Assembly (NCBI RefSeq): GCF_947500265.1
Contig: NZ_CANMRN010000002.1
Coordinates: forward strand, 512,454-576,453
DNA: 64,000 nt
Direction: 5' to 3'
From: an uncultured Psychrobacter sp.
Lineage (GTDB): Bacteria; Pseudomonadota; Gammaproteobacteria; Pseudomonadales; Moraxellaceae
Numbering within the stretch: position 1 is the first letter of the stretch; every line of letters begins with the position of its first letter. The notes beneath the pieces were generated by a model. It made no database searches and was not told the origin of the DNA. It saw only the letters and a list, made by a program, of their open reading frames with translations. A program made the translations under genes and the position numbers. Below are positions 26,509-38,052 of this stretch, one piece after another.

Positions 26509-29500
26509 TTACACCTCCTGTGTGGTGGTCGGCGCTGCGTTTATTTGCGCTGTGTCGTTATTGTTCATCATATCGTTAGCCATGCTACCCATCATCGTCA
26601 CTGGTGCATCCACTTTACGTACCGATGCTGGCATTGATGGGTGAATAATGCTCACCTGCCCGACTGGGTAACCGATACAACCTTCTGCCAAATAACCGAC
26701 CAGCTGTACGGGCAAGGTGATTTGTTGCTTGTCAATCTCAATCGCCAAGTAATCACCAGCAGCGATATTCCAGTCTTTGGCATCATCTATACCGATACGC
26801 CATGCAGCAACAGGTAGTTGCTCTGCGACGATTGGGCTGCGTGATGCCATCATTGAGCTGGCATAGATATTATGAATCGGCACCAGTTTCGCTTGGCCGT
26901 GCTGTAAGTCAGTTGTATTCGAAGACATCGCTTCTGGCGCCACATATTGACGAGTGGCTAGGCGCTCTAGCTGATCAAACAAACGCACACCTGGATCACC
27001 ATTTTTCAGATGACCACCAACTTTATCTTGGTATTTGTTCCATGCTTGCGGTGAGTTCCAACCTGCCGCATTGGCAAAAGGAATCATCGAACTTGGCGTT
27101 TCTTTACCGCTATAACCTTCCATTGAGAAAGTTAGACCAGTGTCCAAATCTTTTGGCTGCATTGGCTCGTGCACTGAGATTGGCGCACGCATAGCAGTAC
27201 GACCTGAATAACGACGCGGTTGACGCGCAATTTTCAGACCCGTTATACGGTAGTCAGCATCAGGCGCAGCACCTTTAATACCCGCAAGTTTAGGATGCGT
27301 TACGATCAATGCATTGATAACATCATCTAGCTGCGTCCAATCGACATCACGACCTTCGATGCTGCTATGTACAGCATGTATCCAACGCCAGCCTTCTTTA
27401 ATACTGCTCATCGGATGGTAGTATTCGTTATCGTAAACTTGGAAGAAGCGCTGCGCGCGACCTTCAGCTGATATCAATGTACCATCCGCTTCTGCAAAGC
27501 TAGCCGCTGGCAGTACGATATCGACGTCTTTATGCCAATCAAGGAGCTGATGATCTAACGCAATGACCGTTTTATCAGTCAATAGTTGCGTCAATTTATT
27601 GGCATCAATCGCATCTGTTAGCTGGTTTTCTGCAACCACAACCACATCGTAATCAGTCGCTAGCAGTTCTTCAACTGACTGACCGCCAAGCATACAAACG
27701 CCCATGCTATTGGCATCAGGGACCGTTAGATAGATACCTGCTTGTGCTTGATATTTATCATTGATTTCTTTTAACTCAAGTTTTTCAGCAGGCTCACGCT
27801 CGACATCATCTTGCGCTTCTGTATTTACACCCGTTTCAGGTTTGTTTGGCTTGGCAGATAAATCTTGGTCTTCTTCAGGCTGGTCATTAGCCGCTTTTGC
27901 TTGGGCTGCCTGTACTTTGGCATTATGTGCCTCGACCTGCTGTTGCTCAGTCGCTTTAATTGCCGCGCGTTTTTGGGTCAATGCTTGGGTAATCTGTGCT
28001 GCTGCTTCTATCAATGCGGTAGAAGACAAGCTGCTACCCGAAACAACTAACGGCTTATCAGCTTGAATCAGGTCATAAGCAATTTGCTGTGCCAATGCTT
28101 GCATACCGTCAGTTTCAGCACTAGCATCAACTGTTTGTGGATCTACTATGTCTGCTAAATCATCAGCGAAATCAGAAATCTCATCAGCAACCTTGAAGCC
28201 AAGTTTAGTGATGTCTTCAGGGGTCGCCACTACGCTCACTTTACTGATATCTTCTAGCTTAGTTTGCGTCACATCGATGACATAGACTGGGCTTAGCGCA
28301 TCTTGAGCGATACGTTTAACTGGTTCTGCAAGCCACGGCTGCGTTTGCAATGCCGCTGCCATTTTCAGGCCTTCGTTTTTTGCGGCTTGACGTACTGACA
28401 ATGCGACACGTGATGAAGTTTGCGTAATATCTTCACCTAATACGAGCACTGCATCATGCGTTTCGATATCGGTCATGCTAGGGTTATAAATGCCGTCGGT
28501 ACTTAATACTTCGATGCATTTATTAACCAGTGCTTGCTGCTGATGGTTCAAACCTGTTGAGAAGTTATCAAAGCCGACCAGGTTTTTTAGCGCAAAGTTG
28601 GTCTCTAAACTGGCACGTGGTGAGCCAATCCCGATGACTTTTTTATCTTTGATACGCTTGATGGTTTCATCAAGTGCATAATCAATATTGATTTTGACAT
28701 GCTTATCATTGATACGTTCAAGCGCTTGGGTTGGACGATCATCACGATTGACATAGCCATAACCAAAGCGGCCACGGTCACATAAGAAATAGCGGTTTAC
28801 TTCGCCGTTATAACGGTTTTCGATACGGCGCAATTCACCATAACGTTCACCCGGTGAGATATTACAACCAGCTGAGCAACCATGACAGATGCTTGGCGCA
28901 TACTGCATGTCCCATTTACGGTTGTAGCGCTCAGAGTGGGTTTTATCAGTAAACACACCCGTTGGGCAAACTTCGGTTAAGTTGCCTGAAAACTCGCTTT
29001 CAAACTGACCATCTTTATCACGGCCAAAGTAAACGCGGTTGTTTGAGCCATAAACGCCCAAATCTTCGCCGCCCGCGTAGTCTTTATAAAAACGTACACA
29101 GCGATAGCAAGCGATACAACGGTTCATCTCATGCGCGATGAATGGTCCAAGCTCTTGGTTGTGGTGCGTACGTTTGGTAAAGCGATAGCGACGACGGCTG
29201 TGACCTGACATATAGGTCATGTCCTGCAAATGACAATGTCCGCCCTCTTCACAGGTTGGACAGTCATGTGGATGGTTGGTCATGAGTAGCTCAACCATCG
29301 ACTTGCGGAATGCTTTGGCCTCATCGTCAGTCACAGAGATGTACATATCATCGCCAGGAGCGACCATACATGACATGACGAGGCGACCGCGACCCGCTTC
29401 CATATCTTCTTTATTTTGGAATTGCTTGACCGCGCACTGACGGCACGAGCCTACTGAGCCAAGGGCTGGATGATAACAAAAATACGGCACATCAATGCCG

Positions 29501-29577
29501 AGTGATAAGCAGGCTTGTAGCAAGTTATCTGCGCTATCTACTTCGACAGTGGTTCCATCAATATGTATGACTGCCAT
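26509..29577 (-). CDS. nuoG: NADH-quinone oxidoreductase subunit G with charged insertion
   Basis: A 1022-residue peripheral-arm subunit. The N-terminal ferredoxin-like domain binds N1b (Cys34, 45, 48, 70). [12 protein letters not shown] at 104-115 binds N3. Cys154, 157, 160 and 204 bind N4, and Cys231, 234, 238 and 266 (CHGCSAGC ... C) bind the extra N7 cluster, as in E. coli. The rest is a molybdopterin-oxidoreductase-like fold. Residues about 536-612 are an inserted low-complexity block rich in Gln, Ala, Glu and Lys, without counterpart in E. coli NuoG (908 residues). The frame is intact. Confidence 0.95.
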   Translation of the reverse strand: MAVIHIDGTTVEVDSADNLLQACLSLGIDVPYFCYHPALGSVGSCRQCAVKQFQNKEDMEAGRGRLVMSCMVAPGDDMYISVTDDEAKAFRKSMVELLMTNHPHDCPTCEEGGHCHLQDMTYMSGHSRRRYRFTKRTHHNQELGPFIAHEMNRCIACYRCVRFYKDYAGGEDLGVYGSNNRVYFGRDKDGQFESEFSGNLTEVCPTGVFTDKTHSERYNRKWDMQYAPSICHGCSAGCNISPGERYGELRRIENRYNGEVNRYFLCDRGRFGYGYVNRDDRPTQALERINDKHVKINIDYALDETIKRIKDKKVIGIGSPRASLETNFALKNLVGFDNFSTGLNHQQQALVNKCIEVLSTDGIYNPSMTDIETHDAVLVLGEDITQTSSRVALSVRQAAKNEGLKMAAALQTQPWLAEPVKRIAQDALSPVYVIDVTQTKLEDISKVSVVATPEDITKLGFKVADEISDFADDLADIVDPQTVDASAETDGMQALAQQIAYDLIQADKPLVVSGSSLSSTALIEAAAQITQALTQKRAAIKATEQQQVEAHNAKVQAAQAKAANDQPEEDQDLSAKPNKPETGVNTEAQDDVEREPAEKLELKEINDKYQAQAGIYLTVPDANSMGVCMLGGQSVEELLATDYDVVVVAENQLTDAIDANKLTQLLTDKTVIALDHQLLDWHKDVDIVLPAASFAEADGTLISAEGRAQRFFQVYDNEYYHPMSSIKEGWRWIHAVHSSIEGRDVDWTQLDDVINALIVTHPKLAGIKGAAPDADYRITGLKIARQPRRYSGRTAMRAPISVHEPMQPKDLDTGLTFSMEGYSGKETPSSMIPFANAAGWNSPQAWNKYQDKVGGHLKNGDPGVRLFDQLERLATRQYVAPEAMSSNTTDLQHGQAKLVPIHNIYASSMMASRSPIVAEQLPVAAWRIGIDDAKDWNIAAGDYLAIEIDKQQITLPVQLVGYLAEGCIGYPVGQVSIIHPSMPASVRKVDAPVTMMGSMANDMMNNNDTAQINAAPTTTQEV

Positions 29578-29587
29578 GCCGCTCTCC

Positions 29588-31012
29588 TTATTTCACTACT
29601 GGCTGTTGGTTGGCTGCAGCATCAATAACATCGACACCAACCGCCTGCGCGATTTTTTGATCAAACTCTGGACGGAAATATTTAATCGCACTCATTAGTG
29701 GTTCCATCGCACCTGGGGCATGCGCACAGAACGTTTTACCAATCCATAAATCACGCGTCAGGCCTTCTAGTTTTTCTACATCGCCCACTTGCCCTTCACC
29801 ATCATTGATGGCGGTAAGCAATTTAACACCCCATGGTAGACCATCACGACATGGTGTACACCAACCACATGACTCGCGCTGAAAGAAAATCTCAAGGTTG
29901 CGCAGTAATGGCACCATGTCTTGTGATTCATCGACGACCATAATGAGACCTGTACCCATACGGCTACCCGCATTTTGAATGGTGTCAAAATCTACTACCA
30001 CATCCAAATGCTCTGCGGTCAAAAAGTCAGTCGAGGCACCACCCGGTAACCATGCTTTCAGTGTTTTACCATCTTTCATACCACCCGCTAAATCTTCAAT
30101 GATTTCGCGAGCTGTATAACCAAACGGTAATTCCCAAAGGCCTGGATCATTAACTAAACCTGAGCAGCCGAATAGTTTGGTGCCTGGCGTTTTACTTTTG
30201 CCTTTAATTTCAGATAACGACTGATACCATTCAACGCCATGATTCAAAATCGCTGGCATATTACACAGAGTTTCAACGTTATTGACAACGGTTGGACGAC
30301 CCCATGCACCAGAGATTTGTGGAAACGGCGGCTTGGTACGTGGGTTAGCACGGCGGCCTTCTAGACAGTTAATCAACGCTGTTTCTTCACCGCAGATATA
30401 ACGTCCAGCGCCCGTATGCACATGCAGATTAAAACTAAAAACTGAGCCTAAAATATTGTCGCCCATTAGATTGTTAGCCAAGCACTCTTCGATAGCAGCG
30501 ACCAAACGTTCAGCGGCCAAGATGTACTCACCGCGGATAAAGATATAACCATCAGTGGCACCAATCGCATGAGCGGTAACTAGCATACCTTCGATAAGCT
30601 GAAACGGTAGACGCTCCATGAGCAAACGGTCTTTGAATGTGCCTGGCTCCATTTCATCAGCATTACAGATGAGATAACGCGGCAAACCATCCGGCGGTGA
30701 CATAAACGACCATTTTAGACCAGCGTTAAAACCTGCACCACCGCGACCTCGGACATTGGCTGCTTTAATCATATTGCCGACGTCTTTAGGCGATTTGGAT
30801 AGCGCTTCTTTTAGACCCGTAAAGCCTTTTAGAGATTCATAGGTGGCTAAATCAAGCACGGCATCATGATGCGCCAAACGCCAGGTCAATGGCTTGGTTT
30901 CACTAGTGGCTGTCGCTTTATCACCATAGATTGGAACACGCTGTGCATTTAGCTGGCTTGGCGCTTGGCCTTGACCGCGACGAGCAATTTGCTCTGAAAT
31001 CGTTAAACTCAT
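29588..31012 (-). CDS. nuoF: NADH-quinone oxidoreductase subunit F
   Basis: A 474-residue flavoprotein that binds FMN, NADH and cluster N3. [13 protein letters not shown] is the FMN/NADH glycine-rich loop. [12 protein letters not shown] plus a later Cys (KTFCAHAPG) bind the 4Fe-4S cluster. [21 protein letters not shown] sequence ([12 protein letters not shown] here) is typical. It has a 30-residue N-terminal extension. It overlaps nuoE by four bases. Confidence 0.96.
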   Translation of the reverse strand: MSLTISEQIARRGQGQAPSQLNAQRVPIYGDKATATSETKPLTWRLAHHDAVLDLATYESLKGFTGLKEALSKSPKDVGNMIKAANVRGRGGAGFNAGLKWSFMSPPDGLPRYLICNADEMEPGTFKDRLLMERLPFQLIEGMLVTAHAIGATDGYIFIRGEYILAAERLVAAIEECLANNLMGDNILGSVFSFNLHVHTGAGRYICGEETALINCLEGRRANPRTKPPFPQISGAWGRPTVVNNVETLCNMPAILNHGVEWYQSLSEIKGKSKTPGTKLFGCSGLVNDPGLWELPFGYTAREIIEDLAGGMKDGKTLKAWLPGGASTDFLTAEHLDVVVDFDTIQNAGSRMGTGLIMVVDESQDMVPLLRNLEIFFQRESCGWCTPCRDGLPWGVKLLTAINDGEGQVGDVEKLEGLTRDLWIGKTFCAHAPGAMEPLMSAIKYFRPEFDQKIAQAVGVDVIDAAANQQPVVK

Positions 31013-31542
31013 GCGTATAGCTCCAATAATTGCGCGACCTCAGATGGCTGGACAGGGCCGTAAGTGTCTTCATCAATCAGTACCGCCGGCCCTTTATCAC
31101 AGTTGCCCAAGCAGCAAATTGGCAATAGGGTAAAACGTCCATCAGCAGTGGTTTGACCATACTCAATGCCTAGCTGTGATCTAATCTCAGCTGACAGCGC
31201 CTCATAACCTGTCAAATAACAAGCCACAGAGTCACATATGAGAATCACATGGCGACCGACAGGTTGGCGATATATACGGTTAAAGAAAGTCGCAACCCCA
31301 TCCATATCTGACATCGGGATATCTAGGATATTGGCAATGGCATTTGCTTGCGCATCATTGACCCAACCGTTGCGCTTTTGCACGATTTTTAGCGCATCTA
31401 GCGAGGCGGCACGCGCCTGTGGGTAATGGTGCATAAACTCATGAATGGCAGCAATTTCATCACTGGTGAGAATGCTTTCCACATCTACTTTTGGCATTTT
31501 GTCGGAAACAATTTTCATAATCTTCTGTCTTTCCTCACTCAT
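31009..31542 (-). CDS. nuoE: NADH-quinone oxidoreductase subunit E
   Basis: A 177-residue thioredoxin-fold subunit carrying cluster N1a. The ligands are CDSVAC (C-x4-C) and CCLGNC (C-x3-C within it), followed by DKGPAVLID. It pairs with NuoF as the NADH dehydrogenase tip. An internal ATG eight codons downstream (31518) is an alternative start. Confidence 0.95.
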   Translation of the reverse strand: MSEERQKIMKIVSDKMPKVDVESILTSDEIAAIHEFMHHYPQARAASLDALKIVQKRNGWVNDAQANAIANILDIPMSDMDGVATFFNRIYRQPVGRHVILICDSVACYLTGYEALSAEIRSQLGIEYGQTTADGRFTLLPICCLGNCDKGPAVLIDEDTYGPVQPSEVAQLLELYA

Positions 31543-31665
31543 CCTGCTCTATCACAAGCCAATATCAGTCTGATTGAAACTGTGGTTATATTGGCGAGTG
31601 ACAGCATTTTGGTGTGCCATCAGGCAATAATATATTGATGAACAAATACTTTTGAAGCAGCGGCT

Positions 31666-33441
31666 CTAACGATCACAATCCGCCATCACGATATCAATCG
31701 ATGCCAAATACATAATGGCATCAGAAACTAGCGAGCCATTGATGACCGACGGCATCTGCTGTAAATGCGCAAATGTTGGCGTACGAATACGGGTGCGATA
31801 GCTCATCGTGGCCTTGTCTGAGGTAATGTAATAACTGTTCAGACCTTTGGTCGCCTCAACGATCGTTGTACATTCGCCCGCTGGCATCACAGGACCCCAA
31901 GATACCGAGATAAAGTGATTAATAAGCGTTTCGATATCATTCAATGTACGGTCTTTCGGCGGTGGTACGGCCAGTGGATGATCCGCTTTATAAGGACCTT
32001 GTGGCATGTTGTCCATACATTGGCGGATAATACGCAATGACTGACGCATCTCTTCGACTTTGACCATACAGCGATCATAAGCATCACCGTTGTAGCCAAC
32101 TGGCACTTCAAAATCGTAATTCTCATAACCCATGTATGGACGTGCTTTACGTAGGTCGAAGTCAACGCCTGTCGCGCGCAGACCAGCGCCAGTCACGCCC
32201 CAAGCAAGTGCTTGCTTAGCATTATACTGAGCAACACCTTGGGTACGGCCCTTGAGCACACTGTTTTGCAATGCTGCTTTGACATACTCGTCTAAGCGTT
32301 TTGGCATCCAATCTAGGAACTCACGAACCAAACGCTGCCAGCCACGTGGCAGATCAGCAGCAGTACCGCCGATACGGAACCAAGCGGGGTGCATACGATA
32401 ACCAGTCACGGCTTCGATGACGTCATAGGCTTTTTGGCGATCGGTAAACATATAGAATACAGGGGTCATACCACCCGCATCCTGAATGAACGTACCGACG
32501 AATAGTAAGTTATTGGTAATACGGAAGAACTCGCTCATCATTACGCGGATGGTTTCAGCGCGCGGCGGAATCGTAATTCCAGCAAGCTTTTCGACCGACA
32601 TGATGTACGGCAGCTCATTCATCACACCGCCGAGATAATCAATACGGTCGGTATAAGGAATAAATGAATGCCAAGTTTGACGCTCAGCCATCTTTTCTGC
32701 ACCGCGATGGTGATAGCCGATATCAGGGATACAGTCGACGACTTCTTCGCCATCAAGCTGTAGTACCAAACGGAACGCACCGTGAGCAGAGGGATGGTTA
32801 GGACCAATGTTCAAGAACATAAAGTCTTCATCACGACCTGAACGCTTCATGCCCCACTCCTCTGGGACAAAACGCAAGTTTTCTTGCTCGTATTGTTGCT
32901 TGGCCGTATTCAAGAAGTACGGGGTAAACTCAGTCGCCCGCGCATGGTACTCTTTACGCAGTGGATGACCTTCCCAGTATTTTGGCAACAAAATACGGGT
33001 CAAATGCGGATGACCTGTAAAGACGATACCGAACATGTCCCACACTTCACGCTCATACCAGTTGGCGTTTGGCCAAATATTGGTGGCGCTCGGTACATTG
33101 ACATCGTCTTCGCTTAGCGCGACCTTGATACGTACATCGCTATTGCGCTCAAGCGACATCAAGTGATAAAACACCGTAAAGTCACTGTCAGGCAAACCCG
33201 CGCGATGCTGGCGTAAACGCTCATCTATCGCTGATAAGTCAAATAGCATGACATACGGCTTAGGCAGTTTGCGCAAGAATAAGAGAATATCTAATAAATC
33301 AGCACGCGCCACCCAAACCGTTGGAATCTCATCCACAGTCTGCTGCACGACAAATTTACCAGCATACTTTTGCTCCAGCTCTGTGATGACTGCTGGGACG
33401 GGCTTGATCTTAGGATCTATGTTTTCGACTACCGTGACCAT
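31666..33441 (-). CDS. nuoC: NADH-quinone oxidoreductase fused subunit C/D
   Basis: A 591-residue fusion of NuoC (about residues 1-190, ending with the [22 protein letters not shown] segment) and NuoD (from about 200, with [15 protein letters not shown] and the quinone-site motif). The fused NuoCD form is typical of gammaproteobacteria such as E. coli (about 600 residues). NuoD lies at the quinone-binding cavity with NuoB. A 122-bp gap separates it from nuoE and a 110-bp gap from nuoB. Confidence 0.95.
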   Translation of the reverse strand: MVTVVENIDPKIKPVPAVITELEQKYAGKFVVQQTVDEIPTVWVARADLLDILLFLRKLPKPYVMLFDLSAIDERLRQHRAGLPDSDFTVFYHLMSLERNSDVRIKVALSEDDVNVPSATNIWPNANWYEREVWDMFGIVFTGHPHLTRILLPKYWEGHPLRKEYHARATEFTPYFLNTAKQQYEQENLRFVPEEWGMKRSGRDEDFMFLNIGPNHPSAHGAFRLVLQLDGEEVVDCIPDIGYHHRGAEKMAERQTWHSFIPYTDRIDYLGGVMNELPYIMSVEKLAGITIPPRAETIRVMMSEFFRITNNLLFVGTFIQDAGGMTPVFYMFTDRQKAYDVIEAVTGYRMHPAWFRIGGTAADLPRGWQRLVREFLDWMPKRLDEYVKAALQNSVLKGRTQGVAQYNAKQALAWGVTGAGLRATGVDFDLRKARPYMGYENYDFEVPVGYNGDAYDRCMVKVEEMRQSLRIIRQCMDNMPQGPYKADHPLAVPPPKDRTLNDIETLINHFISVSWGPVMPAGECTTIVEATKGLNSYYITSDKATMSYRTRIRTPTFAHLQQMPSVINGSLVSDAIMYLASIDIVMADCDR

Positions 33442-33553
33442 GAATGATGTATTCCTTCATTAATCATAACTGAACTATGTTAATCATAACTGAACTATGA
33501 TAAGCGCATAAAATATTGAAACTGTTGCTACAAGTCTAAATGCTATTTGAAAC

Positions 33554-34222
33554 TTAAATACTGTCTGGGCTGCGCAAGTTTTTGACAGCGATACGATCTG
33601 CCTGCTTACGGTCACGCTCAGGCGTCATTTGCGGCTGATAGATACCCTGCTCATTGACATGGATACCCAGCGGACGACGCTCTTTAGTAATAGATTCTTG
33701 TAACAACATCAAACCCTGAATAAGCGCTTCTGGACGCGGCGGACAACCTGGTACATAGACATCAACAGGGATAATCTTATCGACGCCTTGTACGACAGAA
33801 TAAATATCATACATGCCGCCCGAGTTGGCACAGGCACCCATAGAGATAACCCATTTTGGCTCAAGCATTTGCTCATATAGGCGCTGAATAACAGGGGCCA
33901 TCTTAACGAAGCAAGTACCAGCGACGATCATGACATCCGCCTGACGAGGCGAGGCACGAATAACCTCTGCCCCAAAACGTGACAAATCATGAACGGCGGT
34001 TAAGGTAGTAGCGTATTCAACATAGCAGCAAGAGGTACCAAAGTTAAATGGCCAAAGTGAGTTCTTACGCCCCCAGTTTGCTGTTGAATGAACGAGGTCT
34101 TCGAGACGACCCATAAAGACGTTTTTATTCACTTCATCTTCGATAGGATCATTGACCGTTTGACTGGTCTGTGCAGGATAGGTATCTGCATCGGGGTTGG
34201 CTTTTGTTAATGTGTATTTCAT
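33554..34222 (-). CDS. nuoB: NADH-quinone oxidoreductase subunit B
   Basis: The subunit that holds cluster N2, the final electron donor to quinone. The tandem cysteines are in [11 protein letters not shown], with the further ligands in VAGTCF and [12 protein letters not shown]. The ATG at 34222 (MKYTL) is chosen because AAGG lies nine bases upstream; an ATG three codons earlier (34231) is too close to it. Length matches E. coli NuoB (220). Confidence 0.95.
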   Translation of the reverse strand: MKYTLTKANPDADTYPAQTSQTVNDPIEDEVNKNVFMGRLEDLVHSTANWGRKNSLWPFNFGTSCCYVEYATTLTAVHDLSRFGAEVIRASPRQADVMIVAGTCFVKMAPVIQRLYEQMLEPKWVISMGACANSGGMYDIYSVVQGVDKIIPVDVYVPGCPPRPEALIQGLMLLQESITKERRPLGIHVNEQGIYQPQMTPERDRKQADRIAVKNLRSPDSI

Positions 34223-34396
34223 AACATACAACCTTCATATTAGGCTTGGCGTGGCAATCATCTTGCTCGCGCTGTCGCCATAATTTTATTATTAATAAGT
34301 GGCTAATCATCAGCGATCATTAATACAAACAGAACTGACGCTTTCATGCTTTCCTGCTCGTTTTTGCAAACGCTATAGGCTGAGCATCAACTGCTA

Positions 34397-35020
34397 TTAA
34401 CGTTCAGTTTTGTCCTGCTGAGCAGACGTCGCAAAATCCACAGAAGTAACGTTACCCGTGGTATTAATATGATCGATGTTTTGTAGATGACGACGATTGG
34501 TCTCAATATTGTTCGAGACATTGATTTGACCGGATGACTGTGCGGGTACTTTACCTGTCGGATCGACCATTAGCTCATGAGCACCATCAAACTTGGTGAT
34601 GTCTGCCAAATTAAAGCCTGCAGGCGCCGCATATAAGCGTGCTTTTTTGCGTAGCTTGTCAGCAGGTGCCCAGTTCATCGCACCCAAGCTCAGCTCGTAA
34701 ATCAAACCGATAATCAGAATAGTGATAAACGTGCCAGCGGCGGCAAAGCCAAGCCAGCCTGCCTCGCGTACCGACACAGCATAAGCGTAGAGATATAGCG
34801 CCTCTAAATCAAAAATCACAAAGAAGATTGCGACCAAATAAAATTTGGCAGACAAACGAATACGGGCGTTGCCAGATCCGACAACACCCGCTTCAAATAC
34901 TTCTTCCTTTTGTGAGCCTTGAGAGCGACCGCCAAGTAAGCGCGGTACGACCAGCATAAAGACAACTAGCCCAATGGCGGCTAAGATAAAAGCAATGGCT
35001 GACCAATTAAAAGCAGACAT
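34397..35020 (-). CDS. nuoA: NADH-quinone oxidoreductase subunit A with C-terminal tail
   Basis: A 207-residue, three-helix membrane subunit and the first gene of the operon. The family core includes KEEVFEAGVVGSGNARIRLSAKFY (the normally mobile TM1-TM2 loop) and FVIFDLEALYLYAYAV. A tail of about 65 hydrophilic residues (Asn/Thr/Gln-rich, QINVSNNIETNRRHLQNI...) extends beyond the 147 residues of E. coli NuoA. The promoter must lie in the 840-bp region upstream. Confidence 0.94.
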   Translation of the reverse strand: MSAFNWSAIAFILAAIGLVVFMLVVPRLLGGRSQGSQKEEVFEAGVVGSGNARIRLSAKFYLVAIFFVIFDLEALYLYAYAVSVREAGWLGFAAAGTFITILIIGLIYELSLGAMNWAPADKLRKKARLYAAPAGFNLADITKFDGAHELMVDPTGKVPAQSSGQINVSNNIETNRRHLQNIDHINTTGNVTSVDFATSAQQDKTER

Positions 35021-35862
35021 GATAATACGTGCTCCTCACCCAATCGAGTGTTAGACACAGCGCAAGCACTGACCCACTCAGGCCATGTTGCGACAGGTAT
35101 AACGCAGACGAAAACACAAAGTGACTTTATTTAAAAAGTGACTTTATTTAAGTAATTGTCACTGCACTTCAGTAACTGTCACTGTGTTTAAGTAACTGTC
35201 ATTGAGTCACATGTTAGGTATTTTGCTGGTAACAACCAATTATCAAGCTTATTGACGACGATGTCAGACGTGACCAACTGTAGAGATTCCGGTATGCGCG
35301 CGGATAAAGGCTGGTCGCCCAACGCATCTTCTAACAACGTAAGATCAACGTATTAAATCAATATCATATCTGACTGCTTACTTAATTGATTTAATAGCTC
35401 ATTACACGTGGTCAACAATGACGTGACAACTGGCATAAATTATTTACGTACTATACGCATATCAGTGCCTAAAAGCTAGTTTTTAACTGTATTCGACGGT
35501 CATTTTCTATGAAACAAAATGTGTTTTTTTTACCAAAAATTATGATATAGACGTTACCTTATATTAACCCCAAATCCATGCTTTGTTCGATACGCAAACG
35601 CTGTCACGCTATTTACCAAAAATCAAGTGCGCTCATACCCTGTTTTCATCACCCAACTCCTCCCCCAAAGTGACCGTTTTTGCTTTATAATGACCCACCT
35701 AATTTTACGATATGTCATCATCAAACCTTAAATTCTATTATCCTTATAACAAACATTATTAAGATATCACTACGATATCAATTTTGGTGATACGCACCGC
35801 GTTCATCTACTTGTGCTATATCAGCGCTACCCTCTTTTTGCTCTTGTCTTACAGGTCACGTT
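35021..35862. other. 840-bp divergent regulatory region between nuoA and rep
   Basis: No gene is supported here. The nuoA-proximal side carries two tandem repeat arrays at 35118-35210. The rest is AT-rich, including long T and A runs near 35526 and 35560. It must contain the promoters of the nuo operon (leftward) and rep (rightward). I could not assign -35/-10 boxes with confidence. Confidence 0.5.
35118..35210. repeat. Two adjoining tandem repeat arrays upstream of nuoA
   Basis: Two perfect copies of a 17-bp unit AAAGTGACTTTATTTAA (35118-35134, 35135-35151) run straight into three copies of a 20-bp unit beginning GTAA(C/T)TGTCA(C/T)TG (35152-35171, 35172-35191, 35192-35210). The shared core is GTGACTT or its inverse AACTGTCAC, which may represent repeated binding sites. 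Confidence 0.85.
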
Positions 35863-37896
35863 ATGAGTCAACTCAATCCCAAACAACAAGAAGCCATGCT
35901 CTACGTATCCGGCCCACTACTTGTACTCGCAGGTGCTGGCTCCGGCAAGACCTCGGTGATCACGCGTAAAATTGCTTACCTAATCCAAGAATGCGACATG
36001 CCAGCTGAGCGTATCACTGCCGTAACCTTTACCAATAAAGCAGCACGTGAAATGAAAGCCCGTGTCAGCAAACTACTACCAAGCGAAAAAACGCGTGGTT
36101 TGACTGTATCGACCTTTCACCAATTTGGTCTCCAGTTTTTGCGCTATGAGCTGATGCATACGCCGCTAAAAGGCAATTTTTCTATCATGGACAGCGATGA
36201 TAGTAAGCGCCTCTTGATGGAGCTGATGATGCGCGACAACTTAAGCGGCGCTGAAAGTCGTGAGCTGGTTGGTAAAGCGATCAAGATGATTTCTGATTGG
36301 AAAAACGATTTGATTGAGCCTGACAAGGCGATGGAGACGTTAGACGATCCAGAAGACATGATTTTTGCAACCTTGTACGCGCTTTATGAGCGTAACTTGC
36401 GTGCATATAATGCCGTCGATTTTGATGACTTGATTGTACTGCCAACCAAAATATTACGTGAAAATAGAGAACTGCGGGACAAATGGCAAAACCGTATTCG
36501 CTATCTATTGGTCGATGAGTATCAAGATACCAATACCGCCCAGTATGAAATGATTAAGCATTTGGTTGGTCCGCAAGGTCGTTTTACCGTGGTGGGTGAT
36601 GATGACCAATCTATCTATGCGTGGCGCGGGGCGAAGCCTGAAAACATGGCACTGCTAAAAGAAGATTTCCCAAAACTAAAAATCGTCATGCTTGAGCAAA
36701 ATTACCGTTCAACCACCCGTATTTTGACCTCTGCCAACGCCGTTATTCTCAACAACGAGCATTTATTTGAAAAGAAACTGTGGTCAGATAAAGGTCAAGG
36801 CGAAAAAATCCGCATCATTAACTGCCGTAATGATGACGATGAGTCTGAGCGCGTCGCCAAAGAAATTGTCACGCATAAACTGCGTTTTGGTAATGAGTGG
36901 GAGCAGTATGCGGTACTCTACCGCAGTAACTTTCAGGCACGTATGCTAGAGGCACAATTGCGCCAGCTACAAGTACCCTATAAATTATCGGGCGGTCAGT
37001 CGTTCTTTGCCCGTAGTGAAATCAAAGACATCATGGGCTATCTGCGCCTGATATTGAACCCCGAAGATGACAGCGCGTTTTTGCGTATTATTAATACACC
37101 CAAACGCGGTATGGGACCTGCCACGCTAGAGAAACTTGGCTTATTTGCGCAAGAACACAGCATATCGCTACTGGCTTCTTGTACTCATGCCGGCTTGGCT
37201 CATGTGTTGCCATCTAAGGCTTATGGCACGATAAAAGAGTTTGGCGAGTTCATTGAGCACTATACACGCGAGCTGGACCAACACCCTGATCCTGTGCCAA
37301 TCGTACGCCAAATGATTGATGAGACGGGTTATATTGATTTTGTCCGTAGCGATGCCAAAACACCGCAGCAAGAAAAAAACCGTATTGATAATATCGATAT
37401 GCTGTATACCAGTATTCAGTCACTCATTAATCGCGCGGAAGAAGACGAAGATCGCACGATTGATACCATCATTCGTAAACTGGTCTTGCTTGATATGCTC
37501 GAACAACAGCAAGAAGAAGAGAACACTAACAAAGTCAACTTGATGACCTTACATGCGGCAAAAGGTCTAGAGTTTGATTTTGTTTATATCATGGGGCTTG
37601 AGGAAGAGATGCTACCGCATCGCAACTCTATCATGAGTGAGACGGTCGAAGAAGAGCGTCGTCTGATGTATGTAGGCATTACCCGTGCGCGTCGTGAGCT
37701 GACTTTGACACTTGCGACCCAGCGCCGTGCTGGCGGACAAATGCGCGTTACCTCAGAATCAAGATTTTTGGATGAGTTGCCTGAGGATCATATTGATTGG
37801 CCTGCCAAAGCGAAAAAGAAAAAAGCGACCAAAGATCCAGAAGCCGTCGCTGATGAATATCTGGCCAATATTCGAGCGCTACTGGGCAAGCGTTAA
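35863..37896 (+). CDS. rep: ATP-dependent DNA helicase Rep
   Basis: A 677-residue superfamily 1A (UvrD/Rep) helicase. Walker A is AGAGSGKTSVI and Walker B LLVDEYQDTN. Other motifs are TFTNKAAREMK (Ia), VVGDDDQSIYAWRGA (III), LEQNYRS (IV), TLHAAKGLEFDFV (V) and EERRLMYVGITRAR (VI). Length and the N-terminal LNPKQQEAM favour Rep over UvrD (about 720). Rep clears proteins ahead of replication forks. It ends with a Lys-rich tail and Ile/Leu segment, as in E. coli Rep, which uses its C-terminus to contact DnaB. Confidence 0.94.
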   Translation: MSQLNPKQQEAMLYVSGPLLVLAGAGSGKTSVITRKIAYLIQECDMPAERITAVTFTNKAAREMKARVSKLLPSEKTRGLTVSTFHQFGLQFLRYELMHTPLKGNFSIMDSDDSKRLLMELMMRDNLSGAESRELVGKAIKMISDWKNDLIEPDKAMETLDDPEDMIFATLYALYERNLRAYNAVDFDDLIVLPTKILRENRELRDKWQNRIRYLLVDEYQDTNTAQYEMIKHLVGPQGRFTVVGDDDQSIYAWRGAKPENMALLKEDFPKLKIVMLEQNYRSTTRILTSANAVILNNEHLFEKKLWSDKGQGEKIRIINCRNDDDESERVAKEIVTHKLRFGNEWEQYAVLYRSNFQARMLEAQLRQLQVPYKLSGGQSFFARSEIKDIMGYLRLILNPEDDSAFLRIINTPKRGMGPATLEKLGLFAQEHSISLLASCTHAGLAHVLPSKAYGTIKEFGEFIEHYTRELDQHPDPVPIVRQMIDETGYIDFVRSDAKTPQQEKNRIDNIDMLYTSIQSLINRAEEDEDRTIDTIIRKLVLLDMLEQQQEEENTNKVNLMTLHAAKGLEFDFVYIMGLEEEMLPHRNSIMSETVEEERRLMYVGITRARRELTLTLATQRRAGGQMRVTSESRFLDELPEDHIDWPAKAKKKKATKDPEAVADEYLANIRALLGKR

Positions 37897-38052
37897 TCTT
37901 AATCAAGGCATTTAAGCACCTGAGTAATAAACACCTAAGTAAAACGCTTGCGAGAACACGCTTTAGACTGCGCAAAAGGCGATTGTTATAATCGTCATTG
38001 TTATTGTTCTTTATATACTGTAAAAAATTGACTGTAAAAACTTGGAACACAT

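Noticed and set aside
26802..27194. Plus-strand 130-residue frame opposite nuoG
   Set aside because: Antisense to a conserved coding region with no family resemblance.
27761..28066. Plus-strand 101-residue frame opposite nuoG
   Set aside because: It is the antisense shadow of the low-complexity NuoG insertion; the composition is Ser/Ala/Cys-rich, with no ribosome binding site.
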